Source: Viridibacterium sp035456105 (lineage in GTDB: Bacteria; Pseudomonadota; Gammaproteobacteria; Burkholderiales; Rhodocyclaceae). Taken from it: a stretch of DNA of 64,000 bases. This document shows, piece after piece, positions 7,599-15,816 of the stretch. The stretch lies in the NCBI GenBank assembly GCA_035456105.1, contig DATIDV010000048.1, positions 1-64,000 on the forward strand, in the 5' to 3' direction. Numbering within the stretch: the first letter of the stretch is position 1; each line of letters opens with the position of its first letter. The notes under the pieces are model-generated. The model was given only the letters and a program-made list of their open reading frames with translations, was not told where the DNA came from and did no database searches. The position numbers and the translations under genes are program-made.

Positions 7599-9733
7599 GC
7601 CTGCTCCGCGAGATGCTTCACGCGGCGTATGACTTCCTTCTGCTTGCCGGCGTTGAAAGGCCGCGCGTTCGGGCTGCCAAGGTAGCCGCACACACGACGC
7701 GTCACGGACAGGCTGCTGCTGTCGTGGTTGCCGCAGTCGGGGCAGGTGAAGCCTTGCGCGGTGGCGTGTGCTTCGCCCATGAAGCCGCACTTGCCGCAGG
7801 AGTCGACGGGCGTGTTGGTGCCGAAGTAGGGGACGTGCTCGATGGCGTGATCCCAGATGCGCTCCAGCGCCTTGATGTTGTGCCGCATGTTCGGCAGCTC
7901 CACATAGGTTATGTGCCCGCCGGAAGCGGCCTGCGCGAAGCCTGCTTCGAAATGGATCTTCTCGAAGGGATTCACCTTGCGTGCCACGTCCAGATGGAAG
8001 GAGTTGGTGTAGTAGCCCTTGTCGGTCACGCCGGCGATGTCGCCGTAGCGCGCCGTGTCGAGCTTGCAGAAGCGGTGGCACAACGACTCGCTGGGCGTCG
8101 AGTAGAGCGAAAAGCCCCAGCCCGATTCCTCCTTCCAGCGCCGCGCGGTCTGCGCGAGGTGGGAGACGACCTTGCGCAGGAAGGCCTGCACGTCGGCATC
8201 ATCGAAGGGGTGCTTGCCGTCGGACATCAGCAGGCCGATTTCGTGCAGGCCGATGTAGCCGAGCGAGATCGACGCGCGGCCGTTGCGGAACAGGTCGAGG
8301 ATCTCGTCGTCCGGCTTGAGGCGCACGCCGAATGCACCTTCGGTGTAGAGGATGGGCGCGATATTGGCTTTCACACCCGCCAGACGATCGATACGCGTCA
8401 TCAGGGCCTTGCGTGCCAGCACGAGGCGTTCGTCGAGTATCTCGAAAAAGCGCGCTTCGTCGCGAGCCGCTTCAATGGCGATGCGCGGCAGGTTGACGCT
8501 GACCACGCCGAGGTTGTTGCGGCCGGCCAGTACCTCGCGCCCGGTCTCGTCCTTCCACACGGGCAGGAAGCTGCGGCAGCCCATCGGCGAGACGGGTTCC
8601 GAGGAGCCGGTGAGCTCGCGATTGAGCTTCGCGGAAATGATGTCCGGGTACATGCGCTTCGAGGCGCATTCGAGCGCGAGCTGCTTGATGTCGTAGTTCG
8701 GGTCGCTCGGCTTGAGGTTGAGCCCTTCTTCGATGAAGTACACCAGCTTCGGGAATACCGGCGTGATGCCTTCCTTGCCCATGCCCTTCAGGCGCACCTT
8801 GAGCAGGGCCGTCTGTACCGCGCGCTCCTGCCAGCTGCGCCCCATGCCGAACGAGAAGGTCACGAAGGGCTGTTGGCCGTTCGAGCTGAAAAGGGTATTG
8901 ATCTCGTACTCGCAGGCCTGGATGCCGTCGTAGGTTTCCTTCTCCGTGCGCTCGCGTGCATAGCGCTCGGGCTCGGGAATGGCGTACTGGCGGGCGACCT
9001 CGAGGTTCTTCTCGTAGCTTATCTGCACGTACGGGGCGAGCGTGCGGTCGATGTCCGGAATCGTCGTGCCGCCGTACTGGTGGCTCGCCACCTGGGCAAT
9101 GATCTGCGAGGTGATCGCGCAGGCCACGCCCACCGAGCGCGGACTTTCGATGCCCGCATTGCCCAGATGAAAGCCATGCTCAAGCATGCCGCGCAGATCG
9201 ACGAGGCAGCAGTTGGTGAAGGGCAGGAAGGGCGAGTAATCCAGGTCGTGGTAATGCAGGTCGCCGTCAAGGTGCGCCTGCAGCACCTCCTTTGACAGGA
9301 AGTTGCTGGCGAACTGCCGCGACACGATGCCGGCCATCAGGTCGCGCATCACGGGAAATACATTGGCATCCTTGTTGGCGTTCTCGGTGACGACTTCGTC
9401 GTCGGTCTTGTCGACCAGGCCCATCAGCTGGGCATGCAGGGCCGAGCCTTTGACACGGATGCTGTCGCGGTCATGGCGGTACTCGATGTAGATGCGCGCG
9501 ACCTCGGGGTAGGCGCGCATCAGCGCATCTTCGACGTAGTCCTGGATGGTCGGAATGTCGAGCTGCGAGGACGGGTACTTCCTGCAGCGCTCTTCCACCT
9601 CGGAGGCGACGGCGAGGGCAATCGCCCCCGGATTGGCGACGCAAGCCGCGGTCGCCGCTTTCTGGCAGGCCACGGCGACTTTCATGATATCGAAAGGCGC
9701 AGTTGCGCCATCGCGTTTCAGAACTTCCAGCAT
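7595..9733 (-). CDS. nrdD: Anaerobic ribonucleoside-triphosphate reductase
   Basis: Class III reductase making deoxyribonucleotides without oxygen. At 712 residues it equals the E. coli enzyme in length. An ATP-cone allosteric domain occupies about residues 1-95 (VLKRDGATAPFDIMKVAVAC). The C-terminal zinc site has four cysteines, C646, C649, C664 and C667, and the glycyl radical residue is G683 in RVCGYLGSPNARPF, all offset by two from E. coli. GGAG precedes the ATG. nrdG follows with a four-base overlap. A pair of NrdR-like boxes lies 64-110 bases upstream. Confidence 0.97.
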   Translation of the reverse strand: MLEVLKRDGATAPFDIMKVAVACQKAATAACVANPGAIALAVASEVEERCRKYPSSQLDIPTIQDYVEDALMRAYPEVARIYIEYRHDRDSIRVKGSALHAQLMGLVDKTDDEVVTENANKDANVFPVMRDLMAGIVSRQFASNFLSKEVLQAHLDGDLHYHDLDYSPFLPFTNCCLVDLRGMLEHGFHLGNAGIESPRSVGVACAITSQIIAQVASHQYGGTTIPDIDRTLAPYVQISYEKNLEVARQYAIPEPERYARERTEKETYDGIQACEYEINTLFSSNGQQPFVTFSFGMGRSWQERAVQTALLKVRLKGMGKEGITPVFPKLVYFIEEGLNLKPSDPNYDIKQLALECASKRMYPDIISAKLNRELTGSSEPVSPMGCRSFLPVWKDETGREVLAGRNNLGVVSVNLPRIAIEAARDEARFFEILDERLVLARKALMTRIDRLAGVKANIAPILYTEGAFGVRLKPDDEILDLFRNGRASISLGYIGLHEIGLLMSDGKHPFDDADVQAFLRKVVSHLAQTARRWKEESGWGFSLYSTPSESLCHRFCKLDTARYGDIAGVTDKGYYTNSFHLDVARKVNPFEKIHFEAGFAQAASGGHITYVELPNMRHNIKALERIWDHAIEHVPYFGTNTPVDSCGKCGFMGEAHATAQGFTCPDCGNHDSSSLSVTRRVCGYLGSPNARPFNAGKQKEVIRRVKHLAEQA

Positions 9734-9796
9734 TCTCGACTCCCCAAAATGTTATTGCCGGATGCGACTGAAAAATGTGCCGCGCCGGGTTTTTGG

Positions 9797-9843
9797 TAAC
9801 TATATATGGGGTGCAACGATAGAAAAAGTACTACATCTAGTGG
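9797..9843 (-). promoter_or_regulatory. Probable pair of NrdR boxes upstream of nrdD
   Basis: Two 16-base sites resembling the NrdR consensus (core CwAtATaTwG): the core CTATATATGG at 9800-9809 matches 9 of 10 positions, and CTAGATGTAG (minus strand, within 9828-9843) matches 8 of 10. Their centres are 31 bases apart, the three-turn spacing usual for NrdR pairs. Together with their place upstream of nrdD this suggests repression by NrdR. nrdR itself is not in the window. Confidence 0.55.
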
Positions 9844-10103
9844 TTTGTTCCAGGTCAACAGTTCGGCAGATTGCCTGCGGCGCAGGCGCGATCCATGCAG
9901 TGAGAGCCTGTTCATACTGGCTGCAGGTTCGGGGAGAAATGCTCATCCCGGCGAAGCACCTGCTTGCGATATTGCTGCATGCGGCACGTCGGAGAGTGGC
10001 TCTGGCCGGATCGCTCCAGCCATGCCATGGCAGACGCCGCATGCAGGCATGCCGGCAGAGCTGGGTGGCTGAAGAAGTCCAGCAAGAGCCACCCTCCGGG
10101 CAA
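9844..10103. other. Intergenic stretch with no supported gene
   Basis: This 260-base stretch upstream of the nrdD promoter and downstream of the DUF3597 gene holds no convincing frame, hairpin terminator or repeat shared with the rest of the window. Overlapping open frames on both strands lack a ribosome binding site and any recognisable protein character. Confidence 0.5.
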
Positions 10104-10493
10104 TCAGTTCAGCAGGTCTGCCGGAACGTTTCCGCCGTTGTCGGCAATCTTCTGCAACACGGTCTTGTGCAGCCACATATTCATCTGCGCCGAGTCGCTC
10201 ATTTTTTCCGCAGGGCAACCGAGTTCGGTCGCCAGTGCCTTGCGCTCGGTGAGGCTGCTGTCGAGGCCGAGCAGCTTCAGCAAATCGACGATGGAGGTCT
10301 TCCAGTTGAGCTTCTCGGCATTGGTGGCCGCGAGGCCTTCAAGCTTGGCGACGACGTCGACCACCGCGATGGCGACGGGCGCGGGCGGCGCGGCGGGGGC
10401 TTCAGGGGCGGGGGCTGCGGGCGCTGCACTCGCCGCAGGTGTTTCGTCATGACCGAAGCCAAGCTTGCTGAGAATCTTCCCGAATAGGCTCAT
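10104..10493 (-). CDS. DUF3597 domain protein
   Basis: A 129-residue protein starting MSLFGKILSKLGFG after AAAGGAA. An Ala/Pro-rich linker (about residues 19-45) leads to the DUF3597 domain, recognisable by LNWKTSIVDLLKLLGLDSSL, ALATELG and MNMWLHKTVLQKIADNGGNVP. The fold resembles LysM- or PPGB-linked small stress proteins but no function is established. It stands alone; the frame extends further upstream but that part has no start signal and runs into a repeat. Confidence 0.85.
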   Translation of the reverse strand: MSLFGKILSKLGFGHDETPAASAAPAAPAPEAPAAPPAPVAIAVVDVVAKLEGLAATNAEKLNWKTSIVDLLKLLGLDSSLTERKALATELGCPAEKMSDSAQMNMWLHKTVLQKIADNGGNVPADLLN

Positions 10494-10639
10494 GGCAGTT
10501 CCTTTGCGTGAATGAATCAGTGGGCGTTGAAGGGGCGGGGGTATAGCGACACGTAGTGAGGCCATTCCTGATTCATAGCAGAAGTCTGTTACGGAAATCG
10601 CTCGCTTTTGTGGCAAACGGATCTGCCGGCGAGGAGTGT

Positions 10640-10757
10640 GCAGAGTGGAACGCCTTGGTGAGGTTCCGCCAGCCGCCGTGAAACGGCCCATGGGTAGCGT
10701 CGGCAACGAAGGTGTTGGTCCTGACCCGGCGGAACCTCCTGCGGAGTTCCACCCTAC
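10640..10757 (-). repeat. Inverted-repeat miniature element, copy 2
   Basis: Reverse-oriented 118-base copy. On the minus strand it starts GTAGGGTGGAACTCCGCAGG, continues with TTCCGCCGGGTCAGGACC and GGCGGCTGGCGGAACC, and ends in TTCCACTCTGC. It matches copy 1 block by block. It lies 19 bases from the glycerate kinase stop, between that gene and the DUF3597 gene, and does not form a stop codon here. Confidence 0.75.
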
Positions 10758-10775
10758 GCCTGTATCGCGCGAAAT

Positions 10776-12038
10776 CTACAGTACGAGAATCGCGCGGAAG
10801 TCGTTGACGTTGGTGCGCGTCGGGCCGGTGGTAACGAGATCGTCCAGCGCGGAGAAGAAGCTGTAGGCGTCGTTGTTGGCGAGGTACGCCTCCGCGTCGA
10901 GGCCTTTCGCGTGCGCGCGTGCGAGGGTGTCGGGCGCAGTGAAGCAGCCTGCGTTGTCTTCGCTGCCGTCAATACCGTCCGTGTCGATGGCGACGGCGTG
11001 TGTATCCGCCAGGCCGCGCAAGGCACAGGTCAGTGCCAGCAGGTATTCGGCATTGCGCCCGCCGCGACCATTGCCGCGCACGGTGACGGTGGTCTCGCCA
11101 CCGGAGATCAGCACGCAGGGCTTCTGACCGGGTTGGGCGTCGTGCGCAAGACGTGCGAGCACCGACTGTACCTGGGCAACTTCACGCGCCTCGCCTTCGA
11201 TACTGTCACCGAGCACGATAGGCAGTACACCATGGTCGGATGCGACGCGTGATGCCGCTTCGAGTGAATCCTTCGCCGTGGCGACGACGCGAATCTCGTT
11301 GTGGCGCAGGCGCTTGTCGCCGGGCTTCGGTGTTTCATTGAGCCCCTGGCGCAGGTGCTCGATCACGGCGCGTGGCTCGACGATGCCGTACTTGTCGACG
11401 ATGGCCAGCGCATCGGCAAAGCTGGTCGGATCGGCAATGGTCGGGCCAGAGGCTATGACGGAGGGATCATCACCGGGCACGTCGGAAATCAGCAGCGTGA
11501 CGACACGTGCGGGTGCGCAGGCGACGGCCAGCTGACCGCCCTTGATGGCGGAGAGATGCTTGCGCACACAGTTCATCTCGCTGATCGAAGCACCGCTGCG
11601 CAGCAGCGCGCGGCTGACCTGTTGTTTGTCGAGAAGCGTCAGCCCCGGCGCGGGCAAGGCCAGCAAGGCAGAGCCGCCGCCGGAGATGAGGCACAGCACG
11701 AGATCCTTGGCGGTGAGACCCTTGACCGAATCAAGAATGCGTTGCGCCGCCTTCTGCCCCGCCTCATCGGGCACTGGGTGTGCCGCTTCGATCACCTCGA
11801 TGCGCTTGCAATCCGCGCCATGACCGTAGCGCGTGACCACGAGGCCGGACAGGGGCCACGGCCAGTTGTCCTCCACTGCCTGCGCCATGGCTGCCGCAGC
11901 CTTGCCCGCGCCGATGACGACGGTGCGACCAGAAGGCGGTGCGGGCAGGTTATGCGGCACGCATTGCGCAGGTGCCGCGGCATCGATGGCGGCCTGGGCC
12001 ATCTTCAGCAGGAGTTCGCGGGGCTGGATCTGGGTCAT
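10776..12038 (-). CDS. Glycerate 2-kinase (MOFRL family; TtuD/GckA type)
   Basis: Phosphorylates D-glycerate, delivering 2-phosphoglycerate to glycolysis. The 420 residues have the glycerate kinase family layout: an N-terminal Rossmann-like domain (RTVVIGAGKAAAAMAQAVED, residues about 38-57; LISGGGSALLALPAPG near 116-131) and a C-terminal MOFRL domain (VLISGGETTVTVRGNGRGGR, then AIDTDGIDGSEDNAGC). Older annotations call such proteins hydroxypyruvate reductase. It is the last gene of the acid-sugar operon, following the reductase that makes its substrate by 31 bases, and completes the path from tartronate semialdehyde to glycolysis. Confidence 0.9.
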   Translation of the reverse strand: MTQIQPRELLLKMAQAAIDAAAPAQCVPHNLPAPPSGRTVVIGAGKAAAAMAQAVEDNWPWPLSGLVVTRYGHGADCKRIEVIEAAHPVPDEAGQKAAQRILDSVKGLTAKDLVLCLISGGGSALLALPAPGLTLLDKQQVSRALLRSGASISEMNCVRKHLSAIKGGQLAVACAPARVVTLLISDVPGDDPSVIASGPTIADPTSFADALAIVDKYGIVEPRAVIEHLRQGLNETPKPGDKRLRHNEIRVVATAKDSLEAASRVASDHGVLPIVLGDSIEGEAREVAQVQSVLARLAHDAQPGQKPCVLISGGETTVTVRGNGRGGRNAEYLLALTCALRGLADTHAVAIDTDGIDGSEDNAGCFTAPDTLARAHAKGLDAEAYLANNDAYSFFSALDDLVTTGPTRTNVNDFRAILVL

Positions 12039-12069
12039 GAAGCAGCTGCCTGATGATTACTGGGAGAGG

Positions 12070-12966
12070 TTACTTTCCGCTGGCTTCGGCGATGTCGTGA
12101 TTGGCCATCAGCTCCAGCGCGCGTACCAGCGCCGAGTGGTCTTCGCCTGCACCGCCATGTGCCGCACAGGTGTTGAACAGTTCCTGTGCAGTAGCCGTGT
12201 TGGGCAGGGCGACGCCGAGTTCGCGGCCGGTGCTGAGTGCCAGGTTCAGATCCTTCTGGTGCAGCTCGATGCGGAAGCCCGGCTTGAAGCTGCGCTTGAT
12301 CATGCGCTCGCCATGTACCTCGAGGATGCGTGAATTGGCGAAACCGCCCATGAGGGCCTGACGCACGCGCGCCGGATCGGCGCCGGCTTTCGAAGCCAGC
12401 AGCAGCGCTTCGCCGACGGCTTCGATGGTCAGTGCGACGATGATCTGATTCGCCACTTTGGTGATCTGGCCGTCGCCGTTGCCGCCGACAAGGGTAATGT
12501 TCTTGCCCATCAGCTCGAACAGGGGTTTTGCGCGCTCGAAGGCAGCGTCCGGGCCGCCGACCATGATGGTCAGCGTCGCGGCCTTGGCGCCGACTTCGCC
12601 GCCGGAGACAGGTGCGTCGAGGTAGTCGCAGCCGAGTGCGTTGATGCGTTGTGCGAAGGCCTTGGTGGCGACGGGTGCGATCGAACTCATGTCGATGACC
12701 AGCTTGCCCTCGCTCAGGCCCGACGCGACGCCATCCGTATCGAACAGCACGGATTCGACGTGCGGGGTATCCGGCACCATGATGATGATGATGTCTGCAT
12801 TGCGTGCGATTTCGGCGCCGGTCTTGCAAGCTTTGCCGCCTGCGGCGATGAGTTCAGCGGGGATGTCGGAACGGGAATGCAGGAAGAGGGTGTGGCCGCC
12901 CTTGATGAGGTTGGCCGCCATGGGCGTGCCCATGATGCCGAGGCCGATGAAACCGATGTTGCTCAT
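12070..12966 (-). CDS. garR: 2-hydroxy-3-oxopropionate (tartronate semialdehyde) reductase
   Basis: NAD(P)H-dependent reduction of tartronate semialdehyde to D-glycerate. The 298-residue protein starts MSNIGFIGLGIMGTPMAANL with the GxGxxG dinucleotide motif. The substrate-binding DAPVSGG motif lies near residue 120 and the catalytic Lys in ITKVANQIIV near 170, typical of the beta-hydroxyacid dehydrogenase family, and the protein closely resembles E. coli GarR along its length. AGGAGC seven bases before the ATG sets the start. Its place between the aldolase and glycerate kinase fits GarR rather than 3-hydroxyisobutyrate dehydrogenase. Confidence 0.92.
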   Translation of the reverse strand: MSNIGFIGLGIMGTPMAANLIKGGHTLFLHSRSDIPAELIAAGGKACKTGAEIARNADIIIIMVPDTPHVESVLFDTDGVASGLSEGKLVIDMSSIAPVATKAFAQRINALGCDYLDAPVSGGEVGAKAATLTIMVGGPDAAFERAKPLFELMGKNITLVGGNGDGQITKVANQIIVALTIEAVGEALLLASKAGADPARVRQALMGGFANSRILEVHGERMIKRSFKPGFRIELHQKDLNLALSTGRELGVALPNTATAQELFNTCAAHGGAGEDHSALVRALELMANHDIAEASGK

Positions 12967-13023
12967 GTGTTGCTCCTGAATCTTGTTTGGGGAAGAAGTG
13001 TCGAATTTGCGTGGAGCTGCGTG

Positions 13024-13168
13024 CCCTCTCCCGGTCCTGACGGACCACCCTCTCCCGCAAGCGGGCGAGGGAGCGGCAGACGGAGCGCGGTTTGCCAAGT
13101 GCGGGCCGCAGGTTGCAGTTCCCTCCCCCAAGCCTGGGGGAGGGTGCCCCGTCAGGGGCGGGAGAGGG
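13024..13168. repeat. Large imperfect inverted repeat
   Basis: Two arms of about 33 bases: CCCTCTCCCGGTCCTGACGG followed by ACCACCCTCTCCC at 13024-13056, and near its reverse complement at 13137-13168 (GGGAGGGTGCCCCGTCAGGG then GCGGGAGAGGG). About 80 bases lie between. It sits inside the acid-sugar operon between aldolase and reductase genes and could fold in the transcript, perhaps tuning expression or mRNA stability. Confidence 0.7.
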
Positions 13169-13186
13169 CGACGTTCAATTCATGGC

Positions 13187-13960
13187 TCAGCCCGCATGTG
13201 CAAACCGCGCCGCCAGTTGCTCGACGGCGCGCGCCAGCAGCGCGATGTCCGCACCGACCGCGACGAAGCCGCAGCCCTGCTCGATATGTTTGCGCGCGAG
13301 CGTCTCGTCACCGGTGAGGATGCCGGCCGGTTTGCCAGTTGCACGAATGCGGCGGATGGCGTCGGCGATCTGATCCTGTACCTCGGCGTGTGCCGGGTTG
13401 CCGATCTGGCCGAGCGAGGCGGACAGGTCGCCGGGGCCGATGAAGATGCCGTCGACGCCCTCGACGGCTGCGATCTCCTCGATGTTGCGCAGGGCTTCGG
13501 CCGTCTCGACCTGCACGATCACGCACATCTGTTCGCTGGCGAGCTTGTGATAGTCCTTGACGCGACCGAAGCGCGAGGCGCGTGACAGGCCGGTGAAGCC
13601 GCGCACGCCGCCTTCGGCCGGGTAACGCGTGGCTTGTACCGCGCGGCGCGCTTCCGCGGCGTTCGCGACCTGCGGGACGAGCAGGGTCTGGACGCCAAGA
13701 TCGATGATGCGCTTGGTCATGACTGCGTCATTCCATGGAATGCGCACGATGGGATGCGTGCTGCTCTCGGCCATGGCGAGCAACTGCTGGTGAACGAGAA
13801 AAACCTCGTTGGGTGAGTGCTCCATATCGATCAGGATCCAGTCGAAACCGGCACCGGCAATGACCTCCATCGAGACATAGTTCGACAGGTGCGACCACAG
13901 CCCGATCTGGCGTTTGCCGGCGACGATGGCTTGCTTGAATGTATTGACAGGTATCTGCAT
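13187..13960 (-). CDS. garL: HpcH/HpaI aldolase, GarL-like
   Basis: Class II pyruvate aldolase of 257 residues, nearly the length of E. coli GarL, which splits 5-keto-4-deoxy-D-glucarate into pyruvate and tartronate semialdehyde. Visible family marks are IGLWSHLSNYVSMEVIAGAG, FDWILIDMEHSPNE (catalytic His and acidic residues), IVRIPWND, QVETAEALRNIEEIAAVEGV (metal-binding Glu) and GVDGIFIGPGDLSASLG (metal-binding Asp). Genes for the reductase and kinase that use tartronate semialdehyde follow, supporting GarL over the HpaI role in aromatic degradation. Exact substrate stereochemistry is inferred, not seen. Confidence 0.87.
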   Translation of the reverse strand: MQIPVNTFKQAIVAGKRQIGLWSHLSNYVSMEVIAGAGFDWILIDMEHSPNEVFLVHQQLLAMAESSTHPIVRIPWNDAVMTKRIIDLGVQTLLVPQVANAAEARRAVQATRYPAEGGVRGFTGLSRASRFGRVKDYHKLASEQMCVIVQVETAEALRNIEEIAAVEGVDGIFIGPGDLSASLGQIGNPAHAEVQDQIADAIRRIRATGKPAGILTGDETLARKHIEQGCGFVAVGADIALLARAVEQLAARFAHAG

Positions 13961-14005
13961 GGCGATGGGTCCAGGGTGAAGCGTGTCTGTGAAATTCTCA
14001 ATAAG

Positions 14006-14800
14006 TCAGGCGGCTTGCAGCGAGATGCTCTGCGCCAGCTCGCGGCTGTAGTGACGGCTGGCGTCGACCAGCATGCGTGTGTAGGGATGGCTGGCGCCAT
14101 TGCTGTTGAGGGCCTCGCGTGACAGGGTCTCGACAATGCTGCCGTGCTGCATGACGGCGATGCGTTCGCACAGGTGGGCGACCACGCTCAGGTCGTGCGT
14201 GACCATCAGGTAGGTGAGGCCATCGCGTGCGCGCAGGTCGACCAGCAGGTTGAGGATTTCAGCCTGCACGGAGACATCCAGTGCCGAAGTCGGCTCATCG
14301 AGCAGCAGCACTTTCGGTTCGAGGATCAGTGCGCGTGCAATCGCCACGCGCTGACGCTGGCCGCCAGAGAGCTGGTGCGGATAGCGGAAACGGAAAGACG
14401 GGTTGAGGCCGACCTTGGTGAGGATGTCGTCGATGCGCGTGCTGCGCTCGCCGATGCCGTGGATGCGCAGCGGTTCGGCCAGTGCGGTCTCCACTGTGTG
14501 GCGTGGATGCAGCGAGCCGTACGGATCCTGGAACACCATCTGCACCCAGCGGCAGCGTTCGCGGTCGAGCTTGTGGGCGAGTGGTTTGCCCGCAATCGCG
14601 AGCTCGCCCTGCCAGTGGTTGTAGAGGCCGGCGAGGCAGCGCAGCACGGTGGTCTTGCCCGAGCCGGATTCGCCGACGAGGCCGAAGCTCTCGCCCGCGG
14701 CAACGCTGAGGCTCACATCCTTCAGCACGCGGTTGGCTTTGTCGCCGCTGCCGAACGTCAGGTTGAGTGCGCAGATATCGATCATCGTGTTGGTCGTCAT
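14006..14800 (-). CDS. ABC transporter ATPase, DppF/OppF type
   Basis: Second ATP-hydrolysing subunit of the importer, 264 residues from the ATG at 14800 (GAGGAA upstream). Walker A is GESGSGKTT near residue 46, the signature is LSGGQRQRVAIARAL, and Walker B is VLLLDEPTSALD, followed by the switch His in MVTHDLS. The C-terminal SHPYTRMLVDA is typical of oligopeptide/dipeptide-type ATPases. It starts 10 bases after its partner ATPase. Context suggests it helps import an acid sugar or derivative rather than peptides. Confidence 0.92.
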   Translation of the reverse strand: MTTNTMIDICALNLTFGSGDKANRVLKDVSLSVAAGESFGLVGESGSGKTTVLRCLAGLYNHWQGELAIAGKPLAHKLDRERCRWVQMVFQDPYGSLHPRHTVETALAEPLRIHGIGERSTRIDDILTKVGLNPSFRFRYPHQLSGGQRQRVAIARALILEPKVLLLDEPTSALDVSVQAEILNLLVDLRARDGLTYLMVTHDLSVVAHLCERIAVMQHGSIVETLSREALNSNGASHPYTRMLVDASRHYSRELAQSISLQAA

Positions 14801-14810
14801 GTGCTTTTCC

Positions 14811-15653
14811 TCAAGCGGCCCAGGCCGGGTCGCGTTGCAGTACGGGCAGGCGCTCGCGGCGCTGGTCAAGGCTGGGCAGCGCTTCGAGCAGGCCACGCGT
14901 GTAGGGGTGCTGTGCCTTGTCGAGGTCGGCCGCGGCGATGGATTCGACGACGCGTCCGGCATACATCACCAGCACGCGGTCGCAGAAGCTGCGCACGAGG
15001 TTCAGGTCATGGCTGATGAAGATCAGCCCGAGGCCGCGCTGGCTGACGAGGTCGTCGAGCACGCCGAGCACCTGAATGCGTACCGACACATCGAGTGCGG
15101 AGGTGGGCTCGTCGGCGATGACAATCTCCGGTTCCGGGATCAGCATCATCGCGAGCATGATGCGCTGGCCCATGCCGCCAGAAACCTCATGCGGGTAGAG
15201 GTTGTAAACGCGTTCCGGATCGCGGATGCGCACGCTCTCCAGCATGGCGAGGGCTTTGGCGCGCGCCTCGGCCTTGCTGACCTTGCGGTGCGCGAGCCAG
15301 GCCTCGGCGATCTGCTCGCCGACGCGCATTACCGGATTCAGTGAGTACTTCGGGTCCTGCATGATCATCGACATGCGACGCCCGCGGATGGCCTGCATCT
15401 CGCGCTCGCTGCAGGCCAGCAGGTTGGTGTCGCCGAACTGCAGCTTGCCGTCGATGCTCGCGCTGTGCGGATGCAGGCGCAGCAGCGCGCGGCCGATGGT
15501 GGACTTGCCCGAACCGGACTCGCCGACGATGGCCAGCTTCTCGCGACCGAGTTCGAAGGACACGCCGCGCACTGCGTGCACCACACCGTTGGCGGTGTTG
15601 AAGCGCACGTTGAGGTCTTCGGCTTTAAGCAATGGCTGGTTGGGTGGATTCAT
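14811..15653 (-). CDS. ABC transporter ATPase, DppD/OppD type
   Basis: First ATPase subunit, 280 residues from the ATG at 15653 (GAGGCG upstream); the longer frame upstream runs into a REP repeat and is not coding. Walker A GESGSGKST near residue 42, Q-loop with IMQDPKYSLNPV, signature VSGGMGQRIMLAMML, Walker B EIVIADEPTSALD. The C-terminus ends soon after HPYTRGLLEALPSLDQRRERL, so it is shorter than the usual 320-330 residue DppD. The family often has a cysteine-rich iron-sulfur motif past this point, which is absent here. Confidence 0.92.
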   Translation of the reverse strand: MNPPNQPLLKAEDLNVRFNTANGVVHAVRGVSFELGREKLAIVGESGSGKSTIGRALLRLHPHSASIDGKLQFGDTNLLACSEREMQAIRGRRMSMIMQDPKYSLNPVMRVGEQIAEAWLAHRKVSKAEARAKALAMLESVRIRDPERVYNLYPHEVSGGMGQRIMLAMMLIPEPEIVIADEPTSALDVSVRIQVLGVLDDLVSQRGLGLIFISHDLNLVRSFCDRVLVMYAGRVVESIAAADLDKAQHPYTRGLLEALPSLDQRRERLPVLQRDPAWAA

Positions 15654-15690
15654 GATTCGCGCCTCGAAACGTGCGGTGAGTTCAACTTTT

Positions 15691-15786
15691 CGTCGTTCCC
15701 GCGAAGGCGGGAACCCAGTGGCTTTGACTCCGCTTGCGAACGCCACTGGATTCCCGCGATCTTTCCAACAATCGCGGGAATGACGG
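15691..15786. repeat. REP-type double palindrome
   Basis: Left hairpin CGTCGTTCCCGCGAAGGCGG plus GAAC, a middle segment, and a right hairpin ATTCCCGCGAT...ATCGCGGGAATGACG, giving the same bracketed arrangement as at 3719-3800 and 51292-51374. It separates a permease gene from the first ATPase gene inside the operon, where it could protect or terminate part of the transcript. Confidence 0.85.
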
Positions 15787-15816
15787 TGTAGGAGAGATAT
15801 GTGTTTTTCATGAGAT

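Noticed and set aside
7613..9295. 560-codon plus-strand open frame opposite nrdD
   Set aside because: Antisense shadow of nrdD, which has all catalytic residues.
9901..9960. Apparent similarity of GAGAGCCTGTT words near 9.9 kb and 36.03 kb
   Set aside because: Only about 12 bases agree and the flanks differ; not enough to call a repeat family.
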